From CAZKTF01 sp964555565 (GTDB taxonomy: Bacteria > Planctomycetota > JAJSAM01 > JAKLKS01), in NCBI GenBank assembly GCA_964555565.1, contig CAZKTF010000092.1, positions 1 through 13,307 of the forward strand: DNA of 13,307 nt. Direction: 5' to 3'. The stretch's first letter is position 1; the number at the start of each line of letters is the position of its first letter. The translations under genes were made by a program, and so were the position numbers. Below the pieces are notes generated by a model. The model did not search any database. It was not told the origin of the DNA and worked only from the letters and a program-made list of their open reading frames with translations. Shown here one piece after another: positions 6,197 through 13,274 of this stretch.

Positions 6197-6595
6197 GTGG
6201 CAGCCGTGAACCAGCCGCGCCGTACCCCAAGACCGAAGTCCCCATCGCGCGTGCGCTATGAGAGCAAGCACCGGAACGTTGTCGCGCGCCTGCCCCTCCC
6301 CTTGTTCCAGCGATTCGAGGCCCAGATGAAGGCGACCGGGAAGTCGATGGGCCAGCTCGTCCGCGAGGCCCTCGACCCGGCGCTGCGCGATCGTCGGGCC
6401 GACTACACCAAGGGCTGGAACGATGGCTCCCGGAAGGCCGCGGACAGGTACGGGGTATCGACCCCGTGCCTCGAATGCGGGGGCCCTCTGTTCGTCGTGG
6501 CTGCCGAGGATAAGCAACTCGTCTCCGATCTCCTCGCCCGCTACCGCTGGGCCCACAAGCAGTGCCCCACCCGGGCCGGCCCCGCGGCCCAGTAG
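6197..6595 (+). CDS. Ribbon-helix-helix protein with a C-terminal zinc-type CxxC...HxxC motif
   Basis: 132 residues, GTG start with an ideal ribosome site. Residues 27-60 fit a ribbon-helix-helix fold: a short strand of alternating hydrophobic residues (NVVARLPL), then two helices around a KATGKSM turn and VREAL. A middle segment, DYTKGWNDGSRKAADRYGV (69-87), has the YxxGWxxG pattern. It is followed by CLEC at 91-94 and HKQC at 120-123, making a likely treble-clef or zinc-ribbon site. I recognise this RHH / GYxxG / CxxC-HxxC layout as one found in small uncharacterised proteins, but no function is established. It is probably a DNA-binding regulator whose zinc domain mediates dimer or partner contacts. 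It is convergent with the secreted-protein gene downstream. The RHH call is moderate and the zinc site is good. Confidence 0.72.
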   Translation: MAAVNQPRRTPRPKSPSRVRYESKHRNVVARLPLPLFQRFEAQMKATGKSMGQLVREALDPALRDRRADYTKGWNDGSRKAADRYGVSTPCLECGGPLFVVAAEDKQLVSDLLARYRWAHKQCPTRAGPAAQ

Positions 6596-6660
6596 CCCCC
6601 ACACCGCGAGAGCGGGGGATGGGACGGCCCCGCCCCGCCCACGCGGCGCCAAGCGCTCTC
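6596..6660. terminator. Possible bidirectional terminator between convergent genes
   Basis: In the 65-base gap between two converging stops, GAGAGCG (6608-6614) is complementary to CGCTCTC (6654-6660). The interior also has G-runs facing C-runs (GGGG near 6614-6618 against CCCC near 6628-6631), so a GC-rich stem can form on either strand. No flanking T-tract is present. Confidence 0.35.
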
Positions 6661-7716
6661 CTACTTGCCCTGGGACTTCGGCACGGTCACCGTAGCGGTG
6701 AAGGTCGCCTCGTTCTCGCTCGCGTCTCGCGCCGTCCAGGTGAGCGTGTAGGTCCGTCCGCTCCCCTTTCCCGACCGCTCGGCGCGAACGTCCACGTCCG
6801 TGGGCCCGCGCACGACCACGTCTCCCGCCGTGTCGCCGTCGCCCAGCCCGTTGTCGGGCTCACTCGAGGTGACGGTCAGCGTCACCCTGGGAGACGAGTC
6901 GCAGGTGTCCTGCACCGCCACCACGGGCGTGAGCGAGACCATCTGGTGGTTCGGCGACCAGATCTCCGCCGGGAGGCCTGAGACCGTGATGGAGGGCGGA
7001 GTGGTGTCCGCCGTCCCGGGCACGAGGACCTGGACCGTGTCGATGTTCGCGGTCCCGTTGAGGGAGTCGGAGGAGCCGAACTCGAGCAGGTCGAGCGCGG
7101 TGGTCGCGAGGCCGAGCGGCCTCCCCGTGACGCGGGTGACCCCGTCGATCGTCACGCCGAAGGTGTTCGCCGGGATGTCGAAGTCGAGGCGCATCCCGTA
7201 CCGGGTGCTCACGGTGTACGGGATGACGGCGTCGCCCATGTTGAACCCGATGATCCCGTTGCTGTAGAAGCCGAAGCCGTTCCCGAGACCCGTGGCCTCG
7301 CCGAACCCCGGGGCATCCGACTTCCCGAGCCTGAGGAAGATCTCGCCGAAGCCCGACGCGCTGAACATCGTCCACTCGACGGCGAACCGCCCGGTCTGCG
7401 CGGGGAAGGTGTGCGTCATGAAGACGTTCCCCGAGACGTCCACCATGCGGACGGAGTTCCCGCCGGAGCCGTCGTGGATCGATGAGTCGACGAAGATCGC
7501 GCTCCCGCCCCCAAGGGGATAGACCTGCGTCCACCCGGTCGGGAAGGCGCCGGGCGTGGCCGCGTCGAAGGAGTCCTCGAACACGACCGTCTCGCCCGGA
7601 CCGCAGCCACTCGCCTCCGCCCGCGGCGCCGGGGAGCCGAGGCCGCCCCCGAGCCCGACGAGGACCGCCAGACCGAGAATCCCGAAGACCCGTCCCGGAA
7701 GCGTGTGCTGCGGCAT
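6661..7716 (-). CDS. Secreted protein with a lectin-like N-terminal domain and a C-terminal Ig-like domain
   Basis: 351 residues. The ATG at 7714-7716 (minus strand) has a GGGAGGGG ribosome site just upstream; the longer frame reaching 7815 lacks one. A signal peptide is clear: basic R9, hydrophobic FGILGLAVLVGLGG (11-24), and a likely cleavage after AEA (33-35). Residues 43-232 open with VVFEDSFD and have the alternating beta pattern of a jelly-roll, LamG-like domain, with phrases such as FAVEWTMFSA and RYGMRLDFDIP. Residues 236-347 begin TADTTPPSITV, contain WSPNHQMV (253-260) and EPDNGLGDGD (286-295), and end TYTLTWTARDASENEATFTATVTV. This is a recurring Ig-like bacterial surface module, possibly calcium-binding through the acidic loop. 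The role is probably extracellular binding or adhesion. No enzyme motif or sorting signal is seen. It is divergent from the sigma operon, with a dyad between them. Confidence 0.8.
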   Translation of the reverse strand: MPQHTLPGRVFGILGLAVLVGLGGGLGSPAPRAEASGCGPGETVVFEDSFDAATPGAFPTGWTQVYPLGGGSAIFVDSSIHDGSGGNSVRMVDVSGNVFMTHTFPAQTGRFAVEWTMFSASGFGEIFLRLGKSDAPGFGEATGLGNGFGFYSNGIIGFNMGDAVIPYTVSTRYGMRLDFDIPANTFGVTIDGVTRVTGRPLGLATTALDLLEFGSSDSLNGTANIDTVQVLVPGTADTTPPSITVSGLPAEIWSPNHQMVSLTPVVAVQDTCDSSPRVTLTVTSSEPDNGLGDGDTAGDVVVRGPTDVDVRAERSGKGSGRTYTLTWTARDASENEATFTATVTVPKSQGK

Positions 7717-7748
7717 GGACCCCTCCCCTCTCACCTCGAGCGGGCCGC

Positions 7749-7766
7749 CCGGTGACCCTTCACCGG
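7749..7766. promoter_or_regulatory. Perfect dyad CCGGTGA-N4-TCACCGG in the divergent promoter region
   Basis: Seven-base arms at 7749-7755 and 7760-7766 flank CCCT. The dyad overlaps the proposed -35 box of the sigma operon, and a third identical half-site TCACCGG lies at 7788-7794 at the proposed -10 box. It sits between the divergent genes starting at 7716 and 7838, so a protein bound here could control both. Operator function is inference. Confidence 0.5.
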
Positions 7767-7788
7767 CCGCGTGCCCTCGTCCTACAAT
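7759..7788 (+). promoter_or_regulatory. Candidate promoter for the sigma/anti-sigma operon
   Basis: TACAAT at 7783-7788 matches five of six -10 positions and stands out in this GC-rich gap. TTCACC at 7759-7764, with an 18-base spacer, matches four of six -35 positions. Transcription would start near 7795, about 43 bases before the GTG at 7838. Confidence 0.5.
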
Positions 7789-7837
7789 CACCGGCAGAGG
7801 GTGGCGGCAGAACACGCTCTGTCGCCAGGGAGGGACG

Positions 7838-8422
7838 GTGGCCTGGGACGGCAGGGGCTACCCCTGCGGCTCGCGGGAAGAGGTGGCCCGGGAGGCGACC
7901 CGGGTGCTCCGGCTCCTCCTCCCGGGGTTCCTCCGGTGGAACCACATCCCCGTTAGCCTGGCGGCGGACCTCGAGAACCGCGTGCTCGAGAGGGTGGATC
8001 GGGACTCCCGGGTCCCCGGACGACGGGAGTCCCTCCGCGCGCACCCCTTCGAGGTGATCCTGCGGAAGCTCCTCCGGTGGGAGTGGGAAAGGGCGAGGAA
8101 GCCTACGCACCGGTCCGTGGCGGCCGTCGGGCTCGAGGCGGATCCCCCCTCGACGGACCCTGGCGACGACCCAGCCGTGGCGGCGGAGGAGAACGAAAGG
8201 GAGGAGTGGCTGGAGAGGGAGATCCCTGCCCTGACCGACGCCCTCCGGCGTGACATACTCCTGTGGAGGCAGTGGACGCTCGAGCGAATGGACAGGAACG
8301 CGATGCGCGAGCAGCTCCGCCGGATGGACCGGAACCCCGAGTCGTTCTTCGTGAACGTCACCCGGGCCTTCCGGGAGCTCCGCGCCCGGGCGCAGCGCCA
8401 CTGGGGGGAGGGAGAGGAGTGA
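7838..8422 (+). CDS. Divergent ECF-type RNA polymerase sigma factor
   Basis: 194 residues from GTG 7838, with GGGAGGG at 7828-7834 as ribosome site. The open frame extends to 7556, but that part is antisense to the secreted-protein gene. Residues 17-88 have the pattern of sigma region 2: a helix VLRLLLPGF, then IPVSLAADLENRVLERV (37-53) at the place of the DxEDLxQ helix, then HPFEVILRKLLRWEWERARK (69-88). After an acidic linker (100-128), residues 130-188 resemble region 4: ALTDALRRDILLWRQW, then MREQLRRM and an RAFRELRARAQ recognition-type helix. The sequence is far from typical ECFs and alone would be uncertain. The overlapping downstream gene for a zinc anti-sigma factor supports the assignment strongly. 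It likely directs RNA polymerase to its own operon, and perhaps to the divergent secreted-protein gene. Confidence 0.68.
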   Translation: MAWDGRGYPCGSREEVAREATRVLRLLLPGFLRWNHIPVSLAADLENRVLERVDRDSRVPGRRESLRAHPFEVILRKLLRWEWERARKPTHRSVAAVGLEADPPSTDPGDDPAVAAEENEREEWLEREIPALTDALRRDILLWRQWTLERMDRNAMREQLRRMDRNPESFFVNVTRAFRELRARAQRHWGEGEE

Positions 8423-9612
8423 CGGCTCCCCTCCCCGCCCCCTGCCCGTCCGGCTTCCCGGAAGACGCGGTGGCCCGGGCGGCAGCGGCCCTGGCGGACC
8501 CGGAGGAACGGGAGACGACCCTCCGGCACCTGGAGGGCTGCACCCCCTGTCGCATCGCCTACGGGGAGTACGCCCGCCTCGCGGAGGGGGTGCTCGCCCG
8601 CGGGACGACTCCTCGCGCCGCGGCCCCAAGGTCCGCCAGCCCCCTCTCCTACGCCCTCGCCGGCACCGCCCTGGTCGCGGCGGTCGTGGTCCTCTTCGTC
8701 CTTACCCCCGCGCGCGCGGGCCGCCCCGCGAAGGTGGTGGCGGAACCCACCGCCTACGGCCTCCGCCTGCGGATCCTGGACGAGGGGGACGACGCTCTCG
8801 GCGGCTGGGAGGAGCGGACTCCGACAGGGACCACGCTCAAGTCCTTCGGCATCGTGAATCTCGGACTCGGCTCCGGAGACACCGACGACGTCCTCGTGGC
8901 CCTCGTTCCCTCGAACGGGCCCGGTTTCCGGATTGCCGCCAGGGACGAGGCCGGAAGGGAAGGGTGGACCTTCCCGGACGGGCCGGAGACCCAGGAAGCC
9001 GCGGAGGTCGCCCGCCGCGGGAGCCTCGTCGCCGTCCTGCCGCACCTCTCCGGCAGTTCCTCCCCCGAGGAGATCCTGGTGGTGGCGGCCGGGGAGGGCG
9101 AAGCGAACCTCCTCGCCCTCCGCCCGGCGGACGGCCGGGTCGCGGCGGTGGGACGGCTCCCCGGCGTCGTCATCTCACAGCTCCGGGAGGAGGGGGCCCG
9201 CGTCCTGGGCGGGGCGGGGGAGGCCCGGCTCCTCCTGGGGGCCCGGGACGCCGAGGCCGGACGGCCCGCGATCCTCCGCTTCCGGTGGCCCTCTCTCGCC
9301 CCGGACGGGGCGATCCTGATCCCGGAGCTCGGTGGAGTCCTTCCCGGCGGTTCGCCCAACGCGGTGGACCGGATTCTCCTGCGTCCCGCCGGCATCCTTG
9401 AGGTCGGGACGGCGGAGGGGATCGAGTGCCGGCTCGCCCTCGTCGGCGGGAGGCTCTCCGGGGTCCCGGCCCTCATCCTGGCGGATCACGCCTTGGGTCT
9501 TCCCGATCGGTCGGCGCCGGGACGGACGCTCGGGGAGCGTCCAGACCTCGTCAACCCCGGGGCGCGAACCACTCTCCTCGAACGACTGCGCGGGGAGGTC
9601 CGCGAGCGGTGA
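8419..9612 (+). CDS. Membrane anti-sigma factor with a zinc-finger (ZAS/zf-HC2-type) N-terminus
   Basis: 397 residues from GTG 8419, overlapping the sigma stop as GTGA, with GGAGG at 8407-8411. The cytoplasmic part holds HLEGCTPC (residues 37-44), the HxxxCxxC signature of zinc-binding anti-sigma domains that clamp ECF sigma factors. One membrane helix runs about 78-97 (YALAGTALVAAVVVLFVL). The roughly 300 residues after it should lie outside the cytoplasmic membrane; they are rich in short beta strands and turns (for example GSGDTDDVLVALVPS at 151-165, where an FG-GAP- or propeller-like fold is possible) and have no recognised enzyme motif. Most zinc anti-sigma factors have a much smaller outer domain, so this one may be a sensor. 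It ends with GTGA overlapping the next gene. The anti-sigma function is an inference from the motif and gene order; the outer-domain fold is a guess. Confidence 0.82.
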   Translation: MTAPLPAPCPSGFPEDAVARAAAALADPEERETTLRHLEGCTPCRIAYGEYARLAEGVLARGTTPRAAAPRSASPLSYALAGTALVAAVVVLFVLTPARAGRPAKVVAEPTAYGLRLRILDEGDDALGGWEERTPTGTTLKSFGIVNLGLGSGDTDDVLVALVPSNGPGFRIAARDEAGREGWTFPDGPETQEAAEVARRGSLVAVLPHLSGSSSPEEILVVAAGEGEANLLALRPADGRVAAVGRLPGVVISQLREEGARVLGGAGEARLLLGARDAEAGRPAILRFRWPSLAPDGAILIPELGGVLPGGSPNAVDRILLRPAGILEVGTAEGIECRLALVGGRLSGVPALILADHALGLPDRSAPGRTLGERPDLVNPGARTTLLERLRGEVRER

Positions 9613-10616
9613 AGGCGCTCCTCCGTCTCCTCCTCGCGGTGGGCGTGGTCGTGCTCCTGGTTGAAGGACTCGGACGGACCCCCTCTCCGCCACAAGTGGC
9701 GGGGCGCCTCCTGCAGCGCATCCCGCTGGGGGCGGACGCCGTGGGGGCATGGGAGATCCGGTCGCGCGGGGGCGGGGACGCACGGTGGATCGTAGCGGCG
9801 ACGGGGCGAAGGGTCCGGGCTGAACAGGAGCGCGCGGGTTCGGTCCTCCTGTACGACGAGTGGGGCGTGCTCCAGGACGAGGCGACGGTCCCGGCCGAAT
9901 GCCCCCTGCTCGACGAGAAGGGGGAGCGCTGCTCCCAGGCGATCGGAGCGAACCGCGACCACTGCGCCGTCCTGCCGGACGGGGACGCCGACCTCTTCCT
10001 CGTCGCCTGCACGGGGAACCAGGCCCCCTCCTGGATCTCCGCCTTCGACGTCGTCCGCGCCCCCGCGGGGCAGGCCCGCCTCCGGCGCAGGCTGGCGCTC
10101 TGGCACTACGGGACAATCGACACGCTCCGGGTGTTCCTCGGTCGCTCCGTGTTCTTCACGGGGTGCGCGAACCGCGTCCCGCACCCCCGCCCCGACGACT
10201 ACGGCCGTTGCCTCTTCCGGATCGATCTCCCGGCCGAAGGAGAGCCTGCGGTGGAAGGGTCCCTGGATCCCCTCGGGCAGGCCCAGGGCGCCGTTCCTCC
10301 CGGCGTGCGCTTCTACCTCTGGATGCCCCCCCTGCGCACCCGCTCCAGCGGCAACGGGAAGTTTGGCGAGACCGTGGACCTGCGGACCAGCGGGGAGGGG
10401 GCAGTCGACTGGATCCTCCGGCCCCCGGGCCTGAACGCGACCCTGACCCTCGAGTTCGACCGGGAGGGGCGCATCCGGACCGTCCGGCCCTCGGACGACC
10501 TCGCCGCCGAGTACGCGGGCTGCCGTCTGGCCGACGAGCCCGAGTGGGAGCCATGGCTTCGCGATCTACGCGAAGCGGCCCTGCGTGGCCGGATCCCGCG
10601 CGTGCCAGCGCGCTGA
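9609..10616 (+). CDS. Anchored exported protein of the sigma operon, function unknown
   Basis: 335 residues from GTG 9609, overlapping the anti-sigma stop, with GGGGAGG at 9592-9598. The N-terminus (K2, R6, then LLLAVGVVVLLVEGLG to residue 22) is an uncleaved anchor or a signal peptide. The rest should be extracytoplasmic. I do not recognise a family. It shows repeated short beta-type segments such as RWIVAATGRRV (59-69) and DADLFLVACTGN (126-137), reminiscent of the outer domain of the preceding anti-sigma factor. It has seven cysteines (98, 108, 119, 134, 186, 201, 305), enough for three disulfides, where the anti-sigma outer part has almost none. Strict coupling to the sigma/anti-sigma pair suggests a co-sensor or modulator of the anti-sigma factor. 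A strong hairpin sequence (10556-10576) falls within its last codons. Confidence 0.7.
   Translation: MKALLRLLLAVGVVVLLVEGLGRTPSPPQVAGRLLQRIPLGADAVGAWEIRSRGGGDARWIVAATGRRVRAEQERAGSVLLYDEWGVLQDEATVPAECPLLDEKGERCSQAIGANRDHCAVLPDGDADLFLVACTGNQAPSWISAFDVVRAPAGQARLRRRLALWHYGTIDTLRVFLGRSVFFTGCANRVPHPRPDDYGRCLFRIDLPAEGEPAVEGSLDPLGQAQGAVPPGVRFYLWMPPLRTRSSGNGKFGETVDLRTSGEGAVDWILRPPGLNATLTLEFDREGRIRTVRPSDDLAAEYAGCRLADEPEWEPWLRDLREAALRGRIPRVPAR
10556..10576. repeat. 8-base perfect inverted repeat with 5-base loop
   Basis: GCTTCGCG (10556-10563) and CGCGAAGC (10569-10576) flank ATCTA, inside the 3' end of the preceding gene, 37 bases before its stop codon. It could act as an mRNA 3' hairpin or a dyad binding site; no T-run follows. 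Confidence 0.5.
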
Positions 10617-10811
10617 ACTGGCCAATCCGGAAGGCGGAAGCCCTCGGACTCCCAGGCGAGAAGTCGAATCCACTCTTGGACACACGGCGCGCCCTGCCAG
10701 GGCACGCGTGCGTGCGCCGAGCACGGCAGGTCGCCGAACCCGGGCCCGGCCAGTCCCACACCCCACTCGCGGCACCCCAACCCTCGGGACCGGTGTCTCG
10801 TTTACGGGACC
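10617..10811. other. Intergenic gap before the sigma-repeat fusion gene
   Basis: No coding frame or RNA gene is convincing here. It contains a short hairpin GCCCT-N3-AGGGC (10691-10703), a 10-base palindrome GCACGCGTGC (10702-10711), and two copies of CGGGACC (10785-10791 and 10805-10811) just before the start codon. No clear -10/-35 pair is visible, so its promoter may be of an alternative-sigma type. The ribosome site for the next gene is weak. Confidence 0.45.
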
Positions 10812-13274
10812 ATGGAAGGACCCGGCGCCACCGTCCGCCTGGAGGATCTGCTCGCCCACCGAGCGTGGGTGAGGAGGGTCGCCCGCGCCCTCGTCCTGGA
10901 CGAGAGCCGCGCCGACGACCTGGAGCAGGAGACCTGGCTCCGGGTGCTCCAGGGACCCGCCCCGCGCCATCCCCGGGCCTGGCTCGGCACCCTGCTCAGG
11001 AACGCGGCCTCCAACCTGAGGCGCGGGGAGCAGCGACGCGCCTTCCACGAGGCCTGGAGTCTCCCGGCCCCGCCGCTCCCCTCTCCTGACGAACTCCTGG
11101 AGCGTGCCGAGGTCGTCGAGCGCGTCGCCCGGGCGGTGCGCACGCTGGAGGAGCCGTCGCGGACGGCCATCCTCCTCCGGTACTTCGAGGACCTTTCGCC
11201 CCCCGCCATCGCCGCGCGGCTCGGGGTCCCCCTGGAGACGGTCCGGGCGCGTCTGCGGCGGGGCCTCTTGCGACTCAGGGAGCGGCTTGACGAAGACCAC
11301 CTGGGCGACCGCCGGAAGTGGTGCCTCCTGCTCCTCCCCCTCTCCCGGAGGCCCGAGCCCGCGGCCGCCGGGCCGGCCTTGGCCGCGGGCATCACGGGAG
11401 CGATCCTCATGACCGCCAAGGCCAAGGCCGCCATCACGGCCGCCGTCGTCCTCCTCGCCGTCGGGGCCCTGTGGTGGGCGCGATCCGGGAGTCCCGGGAA
11501 ATCGGGAGTTCGAACCGGACCGTCGTCCGCGGTGTCCCCGGCGGTCCATTCCCCTTCAGCCTCCGCGAAGTCCCCGGCCCCCGGCCCTTCCCCTGCGCTC
11601 AGGCCTATCCCGGCTCCGGCCCCGGGACCTCTCCTCGTCCTCGACCCGGACGGCAAGCCCGTCGCCGGGGCGACGGTGGAGTCCCTACGGCTCGCGCCCT
11701 TCGGACCGGACACGGTGACTCCCGTTCCCGTTCCGGTCGGGCGGACCGACGGCGCGGGCCGGGCCCGCTGGCCGGAAGGCAAGTTCGCGTTCCCTTGCGT
11801 CGTGCGTGCGATCCACGCGGAGCACGCGCCCGGCGAGGCAGTGGCGGTCTCCCGCGACGCGGAGGTCGTGGTTCGTCTCCGGCGCGGCTGCCTCCTCGAG
11901 GGGAGGGTCGAGACCGGGGACGGTACCCCCGTGGAGGGGGCTTCGGTGACGGCGCTCGCGCTCCCCCTGAGCCACGTCCTCGGACCCCACCTCGGGGTCA
12001 CGGGCACCTGGAGCCGGGAGGCGAAGTCCGGCGCCGACGGCAGGTTCCGGATCTCCGGTCTGCCGCCCGCCGGGGCCGGGCTGCTCACCGCGCGGGCCGA
12101 GGGGTACATGGAGACCCGCGTCGCCTGGCGCCCCCTGGCGCCGGACCCTGTTCGCCTCGTCCTCGAGCGCCCCTTCAGGTCCGTCGTCCGCGTCCGGGAC
12201 AGGGCGGGGAATCCCCTCGATGGGGCCTCGGTGTGGGCCTTCCAGGGGGCGCGCCTCCGGATGGGGCGGTGGCTGATGCCCGATCCCGACGTCCTCCCGC
12301 TTCCCCCCGCGGGACCGGGGACCTACGCTCGCGAGGACCTCCCGGCGGGTTGGTACTCCCTCTTGGTCGCGTGCAGGGGCTACCGACTGGTGGTCGAGGA
12401 GTACGCCGCCTTCGGCCGCAACATCGGTCCGGTAGAGGTCGTGCTGGAGGAGACGACGGGACTGCGGGGCCGCGTCGTGTGGTACGACACGAAGGCGCCC
12501 GTCGCCGGAGTCCGCGTCCGCGCGACGCCTCTCCGCAAGGTCCCGCCCACCGCCGTGCAGGAGGACGCCGACTCCTGGTACTGGCCGGTCTCGGAGATGG
12601 ACGGCCCCTTCGTGGCCGTCACGGGGGAGGACGGGACGTACGAACTCCCCGTGTTCGGCCCCTCGGACAGGCTGAAGGTCGAGGCCCGCGGGGAGGAGGG
12701 CGCCCGTGGCTGGATCGACCATCCCCCGTACCCGAGGACGGAGTCCGCGGAGCTGGGGGACATCTGGCTCCACCGCCTCCTGAGGGAGGTCGACTACACG
12801 GGGCGGATCGTGTCCGCCGCGGGCGAGCCGATCCCGGGCGCCATCGTGGAGGGGAACGCGGACGTCGTGACGGCGGGCCCCGACGGCAGGTTCCGCCTCG
12901 TCTCGCGGCAGGCGGGGTCGAGCCTCCAGTTCCTCGCGCCGGGTTTCGCGCCCCGCACCGTGTTCGCCCCGGGAACGACCCCGACGGGGGGAGGCGACGG
13001 CCGCCAGGAGTTCGGGGACGTGGCGCTGGCTCCTCTGCGGGAGATCCGCGGGTCGGTGGTCGACGCGGGCGGCAACCCCGTGCCCGGTCTCGCCCTATGG
13101 GCCGAGCCGGTGGACCGGGCAAGCCTGAGGAGCCTGTCCAGGGACTTAGAGTTCACGGGGGCCGCGGGGGCAAGCGACGCCGAGGGAAAGGCCACACTCC
13201 TCATCGTGCCCGGATACCGGTACGCGATCCGTCCCTTCGATGGCCCCGGCAGGCTGAGGCATCCCCTCATATGA
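10812..13274 (+). CDS. ECF sigma factor fused to a membrane helix and carboxypeptidase-regulatory-like repeats
   Basis: 820 residues from ATG 10812. Sigma region 2 is at about 12-75 (LLAHRAWVRRVAR, then DDLEQETWLRVL at 35-46 and WLGTLLRNAASNLRR). Region 4 is at about 100-160 (EEPSRTAILLRYFEDLS, then IAARLGVPLETVRARLRRGLLRLRERL). This part is a canonical ECF sigma. A basic stretch TAKAKAA precedes a membrane helix at about 206-223, then a Pro/Ala/Ser linker runs to 272. Residues 273-820 hold about six Ig-like modules of carboxypeptidase-regulatory type, each with a 'GxVxxxxGxPVxGAxV' opening and often a 'DGxFRxxxxPxG' later part: openings near 276, 363, 458, 550, 663 and 745. The sigma part would be cytosolic and the repeats outside. 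No separate anti-sigma gene adjoins it, so the repeats may act in cis as sensor or restraint. The last module seems cut short. Confidence 0.88.
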   Translation: MEGPGATVRLEDLLAHRAWVRRVARALVLDESRADDLEQETWLRVLQGPAPRHPRAWLGTLLRNAASNLRRGEQRRAFHEAWSLPAPPLPSPDELLERAEVVERVARAVRTLEEPSRTAILLRYFEDLSPPAIAARLGVPLETVRARLRRGLLRLRERLDEDHLGDRRKWCLLLLPLSRRPEPAAAGPALAAGITGAILMTAKAKAAITAAVVLLAVGALWWARSGSPGKSGVRTGPSSAVSPAVHSPSASAKSPAPGPSPALRPIPAPAPGPLLVLDPDGKPVAGATVESLRLAPFGPDTVTPVPVPVGRTDGAGRARWPEGKFAFPCVVRAIHAEHAPGEAVAVSRDAEVVVRLRRGCLLEGRVETGDGTPVEGASVTALALPLSHVLGPHLGVTGTWSREAKSGADGRFRISGLPPAGAGLLTARAEGYMETRVAWRPLAPDPVRLVLERPFRSVVRVRDRAGNPLDGASVWAFQGARLRMGRWLMPDPDVLPLPPAGPGTYAREDLPAGWYSLLVACRGYRLVVEEYAAFGRNIGPVEVVLEETTGLRGRVVWYDTKAPVAGVRVRATPLRKVPPTAVQEDADSWYWPVSEMDGPFVAVTGEDGTYELPVFGPSDRLKVEARGEEGARGWIDHPPYPRTESAELGDIWLHRLLREVDYTGRIVSAAGEPIPGAIVEGNADVVTAGPDGRFRLVSRQAGSSLQFLAPGFAPRTVFAPGTTPTGGGDGRQEFGDVALAPLREIRGSVVDAGGNPVPGLALWAEPVDRASLRSLSRDLEFTGAAGASDAEGKATLLIVPGYRYAIRPFDGPGRLRHPLI

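Noticed and set aside
5278..6660. Intact prophage, integron or transposon
   Set aside because: Only small DNA-binding proteins and repeats are present; no recombinase, transposase, terminal inverted repeats or target-site duplication could be found.
7858..9045. 395-residue minus-strand frame across the sigma and anti-sigma genes
   Set aside because: Shadow frame; the plus-strand zinc motif, membrane helix and ribosome sites decide the coding strand.
10645..10690. tRNA-like stretch containing GTCGAATCC
   Set aside because: It resembles a T-arm loop, but no matching acceptor stem, D-arm or anticodon arm could be fitted around it.
10566..11549. 327-residue minus-strand frame over the sigma region of the fusion gene
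   Set aside because: Glycine/arginine-rich antisense frame without a motif, opposite conserved sigma regions 2 and 4.
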